64,000 nucleotides of DNA from Magnolia sinica (Eukaryota; Streptophyta; Magnoliopsida; Magnoliales; Magnoliaceae), in the NCBI RefSeq assembly GCF_029962835.1, contig NC_080577.1, positions 1,550,001 to 1,614,000 of the forward strand, read 5' to 3'. A program made the position numbers and the translations under genes. The notes beneath the pieces were generated by a model. That model saw nothing but the letters and a program-made list of their open reading frames with translations, had not been told where the DNA came from and did not search any database. Shown piece by piece: positions 34,870-46,200 of this stretch (the stretch's first letter is position 1; each line of letters opens with the position of its first letter).

Positions 34870-36375
34870 TCAGCTAGGTCCGGAAAGAGCATCCACGTGG
34901 ATCATATGACGTTGGGAGTAGCCCTGGGGGTAACCGGTGGGGCGTGGGAATCTAATGGAAGATAATTATATGACAAGTGGGCCCCATATTTGCACGGTAC
35001 ACTCGCATTTAGATTTTTGACAAGTGGGGCCCATGGTTTGGCAATCCGAACCATTTTGGACGGTTTAGATCATCGGATCCTCTAAGGATGAGGGTCTCGG
35101 ACCCTATAAAGACACGGCATGGGAAAAACATAAAAAGTCATATACACTGATGTGCATCATGGATCGCACATATCCACGCACGTTCTGTCGCGAGTCGACT
35201 CAGATTCAGTCTAATCCGATCCTTTTTAGCAGCACGAGTCACCCCTCTACTGTCCCAACTCAGCCAAACTTGAACGAGTCATCCAAAATTCCTAACTCAG
35301 ACTGAAAAATGGACGAGTCGCTCTGAGTCACCTAGTCCCAATTTAAAAAAATAAAAATAAAAACAGTAGTGGCGAGTGCTCCGGCACCGCACAACTTCAT
35401 ATGCAGCATACAAGAAAACTACATCAGTGGCGGTGCACAAGCTGGGCCCCACACACACAACTTCATCTGAAAGCTGTTATTGATCTTAAACAAGCAGTGC
35501 TAGACGATCGACGACTCAAAAGTGAGCATTTCGATCACTAAAAGCCATCTTTTTTATAGAATGTGATTTTTTTTTTTAAATGTAGAAGCCATCTTTTTAT
35601 ATCTTTTTGGAGACCTTTAATCTGGGCCCATCTATCTGTATGGCCCACTAAGCCATACATGGAGGACCTCATGTCCTGATAATCTTCCCATCCTATGATA
35701 CAAACCGTCCAATCGGACCAATCTTCTTTCCATTAGATGTAGGTCGACGGTTGTGATTGTCCACCTGCAAGCCACTCGTCGAACAGCTAGGATAGTATGA
35801 TTCAAAGATGTTGGGTTATGTTCCATCCTCGACAGGAGCCTACCAAGTAAGCATCTTTCGTCACCAGACGGAGAACCCGGCCGGACTCTTGGTGTTCCGT
35901 GATTCAAAACATTGGTGCGTTGAGCCTGCTGTGAAGGGACCAGACCCAAACATCTCCAAGTCTGGAAGATCAAGGCACGAATCTTCAGGCCCTTCCAATT
36001 GAAGGAGTGCCATTCTATTTATATTCCAGAAATTGAAAGGCTAGGATTGTGCTACTGAGGAAATATTTTTGGAACATGGTCCATCCAAAGTGAGCAAATG
36101 AACCATTTTGATCACTGAATCTCACACACCACTTTTACAACACTTAACACGATGGGCATATATATCCTGGGGTCAAGGATCCTGTAAAAATCCTCACTTG
36201 TGACTTCTCACTTCCAGTGCAAGGATGAAAGACTTGGTAACTCGAGCCTAACTCATTTGGCCCAGAGTCGAGTTGTGACTCACCCAAGTCAACCCGGATA
36301 ATGCCCAAGTCTTGAAACCATGCTTCATTGCCCTCCTCACCCAAGAAACCATATATATAATTCCCATAGCAAGCG

Positions 36376-36472
36376 CAGGTTTTCAGTTCTGAGTTCTGAC
36401 AAATGGGGTCAATGAATGCTGGCCTGGTTTTCAGTTCTGAGTTCTGACAAATGGGGTCGATGAATGCTGGCC
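36376..36472. repeat. 48-bp tandem duplication
   Basis: The unit containing ggttttcagttctgagttct and gaatgctggcct occurs twice in a row with one visible difference. Confidence 0.85.
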
Positions 36473-37742
36473 TGTACTTGCAGCCCGCTGCACCATGATA
36501 GTTCATAGATTAGAAATCTTGCAAATTGATCTGTGGCAAACAGACCCAGAACTTAATGTACCACTGAGATGGGGCAAAACAAAACCAAAGCACATGCAAT
36601 TATGAAGTCATAATGCCAACCCAAAGACAACAGCTACCATCTTCAATGAACTGAGCCTGAAGAAGTTGCCTAGTAACAAACTGCCATAACGCATTTTGCT
36701 AGGAAAAGGTGAATTTGGTGCGACCAAGCACACCTATTTTGAAATACAAAGAGAGGAGCTCTAGATCAAAGGATCCAAATGATTGAAAAGATTACAATAG
36801 GCTAAGAGCCTGGCCAAAGAAAATCAAGAGAGGAGCTTTCATTGAGCAAGAGATCACAGTCGACACCATAGACAACCAACTTGGTGCTCCGAATGCGGAT
36901 AGCTATTCATACAAGGTCCTAATTCAGAAATATGACAATGATCTACAAAACCACTAAAACCTCTGAATATGCAGGTTGTACTGCCGAATCATCCATTGAA
37001 AGATACCATCCCTTAGATGATGTGCCAATATGGCCTGGAGCATTTCACAAATCGTCAATTCTAGCCACAGTTAATCCTCCAGCTGTCCCATTCATTCAAT
37101 TTCTTTTTCTCTGTTAACATCCTGTTTTGGCCGGTCCACACCAATGTACTAAATCATAGCCACCCCTCAAAGAGGAGGAAATAGGCAATGATTGGCCCAG
37201 ATTGCCTGTGTTTCTGCTAGGACATCGGCATGCCCCACGTTTCATGGATCCATAACATTCAACTGATGGGCCTGTAGTGGATTGTAAATGCTGCACAGAT
37301 CTATCCGGTCGGACAATCCTAGACATCAGAAAATTCGCTTGCAAATGGACAGAAGGAAAACAGAGCAAATGGTTCATATGCAACAGCAAAAATTCCATAG
37401 ATCATATGGCTGGGAGTGTTTTGATGGAATTCGTTGCCCACTCATGACATGTCTCACTCGCCAGATGAGCAACCTGGAGAGCTTTCTCCTACCAAACCTC
37501 CGATGGATGCTTGGCCTGAGTGGAGGTGAATCAGGCCCAAGTGTTGTATAACGGAGCACGCTCGAGTCATACAGGTACCACTGTAAGCTTAAGGTGGCAC
37601 CAAACAGATGTGCAGCCCATGTGATGTATGAAGGCTATCCAACCCATCCATCAGATGTGTCACCTCATATTACCTCCAGATGCCAAAAATCAGATTAATC
37701 CAACACTCAAGTGGGCCATAACATGGAACAATGAGAGAGGGG

Positions 37743-37866
37743 ACAATTCTCTACACCCATGCCAATGATTCAAAAAAGAAACTCTCAATTCTCTACACCC
37801 ATGCCAATGATTCAAAAAAGAAACTCTCAATTCTCTACACCCATGCCAATGATTCAAAAAAGAAAG
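37743..37866. repeat. 42-bp tandem repeat, three copies
   Basis: The unit aattctctacacccatgcca, then atgattcaaaaaagaaactctc, occurs three times with essentially no divergence. It lies about 200-330 bp past the stop of the coiled-coil gene. Confidence 0.9.
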
Positions 37867-38072
37867 ACATCTATGCAACTTATGTATTATGCACATCTAA
37901 GCAGCTGAGAGAGAAGTAAACGTTCAAACATATGCACACAGGAAAACATGGACACACTAGCAGACCTCGAGAGATGGTTGAAAACAGCAAAGTTGTCATT
38001 CTCCAAATATTCTTTCCAGCATCATCCCAACTTCCGGCTGCTTTAATTCGACCTCAGACGGCATTTGTATCC

Positions 38073-41000
38073 TCAAGGGAAGAAGCAATCCTCTTTGTTC
38101 TGATAAATCTCAAATAGTTGCCTTGAGTAGTGGGATGCTAGGTGGGAGCAATACTCGACCGCCCCTGGCTCATGCTTCTCTAATTCTTCCACTGACTTGA
38201 TTAGGGGGCCATGAAGATCCCCATCCATGAGATACTCTGCCAAATCAGAGCCCCTGAAACAAGACCCAATTCTCTGATTTAGCATCTATCAAGGCATGCG
38301 GCAGCAAAGAAAAGCCCAATGTGCTAATAGAAACATGAATGCCAGGATCTATAAAACAAAAAATAATGAATGCAAAACCGATTCAAGTTGATTCACTGAC
38401 GAGCAAAGATCCTACATAAAGCATGTGTTAAGATCAGAAAGTGTTAAAAACATGAGGCATTATACAATGCTAGGCCCCAAGTGAATACTTTGCCCGATTC
38501 TAGCATATTTTCGATCTTGCCAAACATTCTGTACAGGTGGGTCACATCTTTAAGGGACCCAACTCATTCATCTGGTTAGCCCCACAAATGACCAAAAATC
38601 TCCTCCTTTAATGGCCCATTTGGGTGCACCCTCCTAGGGGCATTTGAGGCATAAATCCCGTTTTGGGCCAATCCAGGTTTTTGGATGTGCATTTGGATGC
38701 ACTATGCAAACCCTCATTTCATCATCTACTCGACAAAATAGGCTCTAAAATGCTGACTCCATGAAAACCAATCAATAGGTTTGCATCAAGTTGACCAAAA
38801 AAGTGATCTTGAAACCCTACAATGCTGAAACACCCTTTTTCGCAAGTGCATCCAAACAGGGCCCTAAACAATCCCAGACAACCAGGTGGCGACCATTTGT
38901 CATAGCATATGTACCAGTACTTTAACCATCAATTTGCTGGCCAAATGATCAGACGGATAACCAATTCAGGAGTTTTCACAGCATCACGCATCTAGTGCAG
39001 CACCACTTGGATGAATGGTCAAGGAGAGCCCCATCCACACCCAGTCATGACTCCGGACCCAAAAAAAAAACAGGCCACTCGGGGCAAACTTTTTATATTT
39101 CCTCTTAAAGCATTGATGTGGGAGTCCTATGATACTGTATTAAAAAGAGAGATGAAGTTAGGCAATACAGTTTTTTCAAGGATAGATTCACGTGATGCAG
39201 TTTATAAAGACGGATTTTGAAAAGGCATGTGTGACAAGGCACTCCAATAATTAAAAAATTACCATGAAGGGCATGGGTTGGGCATGTCCAGGTGGATAGC
39301 ATGAGAAAATCTCTAGTTGTCGTTTTATTTCTTTTTCAGATATTAGTTGTTCGTAATATTCACATAGACTATTTAATCAGAATCCAAATACATTTTCTAC
39401 ATTCCATGATTTATAAAGTAATATTCATTGAAGAAGAATGAACGAAAGTGTTGTTGCCACATGCTTCTCTCTTATCGCACTTTCCTTTGGTATTCGAAGA
39501 GCTGCCCATCTTTGTTTTTCCTCCTGGGAGGGCTGCAACCTTCTTCTTTGCAGTCGATAGTTTGGATTACATGGAGAATCAACAGCTTCCTACTGCTCAC
39601 TACTACAAGATGCTCCTTTCTCTATTTTTTTATGAACCCTTTATGTTTCTTATGCCTCATAGACAAACGAAAGTCTGGTCTTCCTTCCATTTGTATGATT
39701 TCTCACCATTTCTTGATCATTTTTATGAAACCGTGCTCTTAAGCCACAATGACTTAAATTGGAAAAGAATCGGATCCCAGCATTCTTCATTTGTATTAAG
39801 AACCACTGGACAATGATCCACAATGTCGGGCAGGGAAGGGCTATTTAAGCAGCTCCTGGGTAATCTTCTTCCCATTCTGCTATGATGAGAAATTGGTCTA
39901 ATCCAAACATTGTTAGACTGTCTTGATTAGTCCAAGTGAACCTGTCTTCGAAACCCTCCCTTCTTTGAAGGTCTAACTACCGTGGTACGAAGCCACACTC
40001 ATCTCAAATCGCCCTCATCTTCTACTCTCTATATTTATCATCTCCCACAATCATCCCATCTCTAAATTCATCTCTTTTTGCAGTCAATCCTCCTTCTACA
40101 ACAGATTTGCAGAATCAAGCCTTGCAGGAAGGTTGAAACTTCGGCGGAGCACCGTGCATAAACCAGACATCCGATCGGCGTGAACCTTGGCGTGAAGGTG
40201 GATCTCCCCTGGTCGACCAGCACCTAGCTGGCTGATTTCAGATTCGTGGGCCCCACACATGTGCGGTCAGGATCCCACGCACGTGTGTCAGGCCCGGGCC
40301 ACTGTCCACACGTGTGGATCATCTTGGGTTTGCTTCTCTCTTCTATTTCACTCCTCTCTCACCTTATTTCCCTAACCCTAACCCTAAATAATCCTAAATC
40401 CCAAGTTCTATTCCACTTTTGCAAACCCTAAGCTTTCCCGATTTGAAACATGTGAATCCCTTGGATTGGAAAATAATCATTTGCATGTGTGGATGAATCT
40501 ATTCTCCTTTGAGCATTGTTTGGTCTATAATTTTAATTGATTCAACCCTAACATGTGTAGGCTTAGACCCTCATAGATTCGCCTTGTTGACTACTTGACT
40601 TTATGTGGGATGTGGAATTTTTGTGATTGTTTTAAAATTAGTATGATCTAAAGCCTAAAATCTTGCATAACATATTTAATTTTCATGTCCTGCATCAAAT
40701 TAGTATCAGAGCAGGAGGTCTCGTGTTCGAGACTCCTCACCGGGGGTGATTAATGCAGGGGCATTTTCATGCCGGGCTCGAGTGGGGTCGCCTGCGGGAT
40801 GCAGGGGCACACTCAGGGTGGGCGGGGCCCACGGAGGAGATCTCGTGTTCGAAACTCCTCACCGGGGGTGATTAATGCGCATTTCAAACCGGGCTCGAGT
40901 GGGGTAGCTTGTGGGATGCGGGGACACACTCGGGGTGGGCAGCCCGTGTGAGGCAGTACTCATGTAATTTGGGGCTCACGAGGGGGGTTCGACTGAGGTC

Positions 41001-43215
41001 TTAACTCATGAGTCATGAGATGTGGGGCCTGGGCTATGAGATAAAAGGATTAATTCGTCATACTCTTCGACCTTTTAGAGCAAGTGGTTAATTGTCCTGC
41101 ATCAGATCAATTAGCTCATGTCTGTCTACCCATTCAGAGAAGTTCCTCACAGCTTTTGAAATTCTGCACCATCCCAGTTTTTCGAAAGAAAATCGGATAA
41201 CATTAAAATCCCCCCAGATGCACCATGGCACACTCCACTTAATCCTGATTTTGTTGAGTTCTTCCCACAATTTAGCTCGTAAGTTCTGAGAGTATGATCC
41301 ATATAACGAAGTTAGAACCCATTTGAAACCCAACCCCCCAAAAAAAACTGCCAATTTCCACCTCTGTTTTCCCATCCACTCCCATTCCATCTTTCAAATA
41401 ATAATAATCCACTCCCATTCCACCTGTAGCCCCATAAGAGTTGACTGCCCATTCTGCACTGCTGTAACCCCATATTGAGTGCAAAGGAGATAAATTCTTC
41501 TTTTTCTTTTTTTCACCAACCATAGATAAATTCATAGGTCAGAAAATTTGTTTCTTCTAATGTTACAATTTGGGCTTTTTGTCTGCTGCATTTCTCCTTG
41601 ATTATAGCCTTTTTTCTTCAAGCACCCCAAACCCCTCTCATTCCAAAACATGGTCTTCATTGGATCTTGTATTCTCCTCCTTGCCCTTGTGATCAAATGA
41701 CCATCACATTGTTCCTTGACCTCTGTTTTCTTCAGCATCTTGCCCTTTTCTCATAATTGACAGACTCTTTCAATCTGTTTAATTATCGCTTGTCTTTATC
41801 CTTCCTATTACAGAATCTCTAGCTAAACAAATTTACAGTGTGTTCTTCCCTAGCTTTCATAAGATCGTGTATTGTCTGATGTTCTTCCTCATATTCCCTC
41901 ATGGAGACACCTAGTGTTTTTCTCACATCCGTAAATTCCTCCAGTGCTTGCTAATTTATGGAATTTTGCATTGCTAGCTGTTGTTGCCCCTATGAAACCC
42001 TTCTCGATAGCAGTATATCTTACATCTGCTTCTCACTTGTTCCATTTGATCTGGTTCCTGCTGCATAATAACGTGCCACTGCTAACTCCTTTTTTTCCTC
42101 CATCCCTGTAAAACCATCCTGAATAGGTGGATCTTATCTGACCTTCCTCAACTTCCTTTCCATTATCCATCTGGCTAGGGGAATAGTGATAAGGGACCAG
42201 TCACCAGCAGCACCTCAGCTCCTGAAGCTATCCTGTTTGGCTTAATCTTTCCATGCTCTGGTGTGGGATCTGGGCTCTGTTCCACCATTGGGCCTGCTAC
42301 AGCCCTTGACTCTGCACATTCCTTCTCAGACTCTGATTCTAAGATGCTCGTTTCTCCACCATTTTTCATGTCCAAATTACATGTCCATACATCTATCTCA
42401 CACCTACTGTTGATGACTGACCATCATTTTCACTACAACCATAGCCTAAACCACAAAAAAGTCCACACCAAATGCAATGGAGAGAAAGGGAAAAAAAAAA
42501 AGCTTGCAAGTGTAATAACTGTTAACAAGTAATACGAATGTTTGGGTTTGAATTCAAATTTACTGTGGATTTTTATCTGCACACCGTCCAGTAGAACTTA
42601 TCAGTCCAATGGAGACATGAAGCCTAATGATTCCCATTGACATGATCTTTTCTCATCACTTACAAAGAATTTGTGAGAGGGCAGTTTTATCAAGAACTAG
42701 CCCATCAAAATTGCTTAGGAATCTGTATGATATTCTGTTCTGCACATGTTCTTTGCAAGGTGAAGATTCCATGCAAGGGGATTATACTTTGATCCAGCCA
42801 AGAGCCAATTTACAATGACAAATCTTCACAATGTGGATCATAGCCATTGGACTTTCTTCACAGAAATGTTCTCTTTTTTCTAATAATTGTTGGTCTGGAA
42901 TCTTGTTAAACAAAAAAATAAAGAAAAGAAAAGCAAAAAGGAAGATGAAGTTGTTTATCTCCAGCAAGGTTGATAGTGACTTGTAAAAAACTATACAATT
43001 GGCATATTTTCTTTTTTTTCATGTCAACAACTGGAAAAATATATCTGACAATGGCAGTTATAGTCGCATGACATATATTTTTCTTCATGCATGAAAGTTA
43101 CTCTGTTTGCCCTTTTTTCCCCCCCTGTTTTTTCACACATTGGCAGAAACAATTCAAAACAAAGCCAATGCAAAGTTTTTCTTCTTCTTCTTTTTTTTTT
43201 TTTATTTATTTTTTT

Positions 43216-43246
<31 letters not shown>

Positions 43247-46200
43247 GGTGATATTGTAGTGCAGGGGCATTTTCACACTGGGCTCGAGTGAGGTCGCCTG
43301 TTGGATGCAGGGGCACACTCGGGGTGAGTGACCCATGCGATTTGGGGCCCACGGGGAGGTCTCGTGTTCGAGACTCCTTACCAGGGGTGATTAATGCGCA
43401 TTTCACACCGGGCTCAAGTGGGGTAGCTCGTGGGATGCGGGGACACACTCGGGGTAGGAGGCCCATATGATTTGGGGCCCACGAAGGGGGTTCGGCCGAG
43501 GTCCTAACCCATGAGATGTGAGGCCTGGGCTATGAGATAAAGGGATTAATTCGTCATACTCTAACAGTTCGAGCTTTTAGAGCAAGTGGTTAATTGTCCT
43601 GCATCAAATTGGTATCAAAGCGGGAGGTCTCGTGTTCGAGACTCCTCACCAAGGGTGATTAATGCAGGGGCATTTTCACACTGGGCTTGAGTGGGGTCGC
43701 CTGTTGGATGCAGGGGCACACTCGGGGTGGTTGAACCATGCGATTTGGGGCCCACGGGGGAGGTCTCGTGTTCGAGACTCCTTACGAGGGGTGATTAATA
43801 TGCATTTCACACGGGCTCGAGTGGGGTAGCTCGTGGGATGCGGGGACACACTCGAGGTGGGCGGCCCATGTGATTTGGGGCCCACGAAGGGGGTTCGGCC
43901 GAGGTTCTAACCCATGAGATGTGGGGCCTGGGCTATGAGATAAAGGGATTAATTCGCCATACTCTAACAGTTCGAGCTTTTAGAGCAAGTGGTTAATTGT
44001 CCTGCATCATATTAGCATAAACAATTAAAAACAAAGCCAATGCAAAGTTATTTCTAGCAATGACAATATATAAAAGAGCAGTGTTCTATGCTTACTTTAG
44101 CACATCAAACTTGTTGAACCCACGGTTTTTGACATATGATGACCCTTGTACTGATTTCTCCTCAGATGTTTGCCGACGATAGATGGCACAGACAGCCCTC
44201 ATACAGAGCACAGGATCCTTAGAAAATGAAGAAAGCATGTCTGCCTCGTATTCCCATTTTGAGGATTCTTTGCCCCTGCGCATCCTTACAATAAATCCAC
44301 CTAAACCTTCATCTTCACCATCTGACTCAGCATCTTCCACCTCATCTTCTTTGACATTTTTAGAGGCCGTTTTTTCTGGCATCCTATATGAAGTCTCGAT
44401 TGTCCCCAAAATCAAATTCCCAGTCCTTGGGGATAGTTTTTGCCCTGCCAAGTAATCTACAGAAGTTCTTTTTGTCCCACATTTTGTTTCTTCGCATTGT
44501 CGTAATGGAACCAAATGCCTCCTTGGAGTGGTTATTGATTCTTCAACACAGTCACTGCCAGAAGAGAAGCTTAGAGCTGCACAAGACTGATTCATGGGAG
44601 ATTTTGATGGTTTTTCAGTACTATCACACAACTCTGCAAGTTTCTTCCACTTACGCTTGCAAATGGGGATATTATCATCCTCCTCACTCTCATCATCACT
44701 GGTTATTACTTTTGAAGAGTGTTTTCTTTTAGTTGTAAAGGATGGTGTAAAACTCTCCTTGCAACTACTATCATTTTCTAAAGCTGCACTCTCACTTCCC
44801 TGGTCAGAATACTTCCTCTTTGAACTCTTTTGGAGACTTCTTTCCATCTGATTATCCAGAGCTTTTCCTGAAAGGCATTTAGATGGAACTTGAGTTTTTT
44901 CAATACACTCAACATTAAAGTTTGATGCAGGTATGGCTTCCATTTCATCATCACTATCAACAATCAACACAACCTCCCTTCCTGACACCAATTCCGTACC
45001 CCTCACCACTGTTGGGGCCACCCTTCCATCAGAGCTCCCATCTTTGGGTGACACCTGCTTTCTAACTCGACTGCCATTCCCTTCTTTGGTTACTAAACAG
45101 TCAGCGATACTATCAACTTGAACATGTATGAAAGGCTCAGATGGCACGCTGATAAAAGGTGGGTCTGCTGTATGAGAAAATTAATCAGAAAATTCATTTG
45201 AGACAACAAGGGCAATGTTCTTGTTCAGTCATATAATATCCAACATCCATAAACAAGTGCTCACATTTATGCATGCGAACAACTTTAATCTCCAGAGTAT
45301 ATGGCCACCCATGTGCAGGTATGTAGGCACTGTACACCTGGCATACTCAGCCAAATCCAAACTGTTCAAATAGAGGCACACACTGTAGATGTTTCATAAC
45401 AAAAAACAATAACAATAAAGGGTCAGTGCAACTGTTCGATTGGTGGAAAAACATGGATGCTTAAAATGAAAAATAGCAGGCAGCCCAAGTTCAACAGCAA
45501 ATATCCACCCACGAGATGTTAGGATCATCCCACATTAGGGACAATGCCCCATGTACAGTAGGCCCAATCTTTGGATGATTTAGATTATGGTACAAGCATC
45601 CCACGCGTACAGTGCAATGTGTATGGGCATGAATGGTCATCTTCTGCCAGCTTATCACATAACTCCTCTGTATACATGTAGAAACATACATTGACAGATA
45701 TAACACACCCGCAACATCAGGACTGTGATTTATGGGTCCCACGAGAATGAGCCATAACCAAGGAAAACACAAAGGAGATGACCCTATTCTTCTGATCAAA
45801 ATACTTTTGGCTTGGATGTAAGCAGTTGGCTTTTCAACTGTCATTATTAGGTTGTCATTGGACAGTTAGGATCATGTGACTCGTGCAATTTTAGCAGCCA
45901 TCCAAGTGGGACCAACAAATTGGAAAGTCAATTTGAGATTCGTAAGTCAATCTTAACAAAGGAGATGTGCACAAGAATCATCCATGATGCTCCACCCAAG
46001 TATGATACAGTTGCTATTATGAAAATGCAAATTTGTATAGGAAGAGTTTCTCTATCAAATATAACACTCCAATATTTCTAAAAAAATTGCAGTTGAAGTG
46101 TTATACCTGCAACATGAATAACACCTTTCTCTCTAACTGGAGAATGGCGAGCACAGCCAACATCAGCAGACGCATGAATTATTTCACCAGAATTCAACAT

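Larger units (their letters stand above)
34870..38072. other. Intergenic region between the coiled-coil gene and SPA1
   Basis: No gene is recognised. It includes two short tandem arrays (separate entries) and a GTGGGCCCC-rich patch. A stretch at 35620-36000 is open on both strands but has no family resemblance. The part just below 38072 is probably the 3' UTR of the coiled-coil gene. Confidence 0.4.

Noticed and set aside
35632-36002. Overlapping open frames on both strands (113 and 64 residues)
   Set aside because: No family resemblance; most likely chance in repeat-derived, GC-balanced sequence.
36932-37398. Possible small genes near 37 kb on either strand
   Set aside because: Short frames with no homology, splice support or family features.
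37743-37866. 42-bp triplet as a CRISPR-like array or coding repeat
   Set aside because: There are no unique spacers, and the open frame through it is only a by-product of a unit length divisible by three.
39448-39816. 122-residue plus-strand open frame in the coiled-coil gene intron
   Set aside because: It has no recognised domain or splice partners, and the surroundings look transposon-derived. Not called as a gene.
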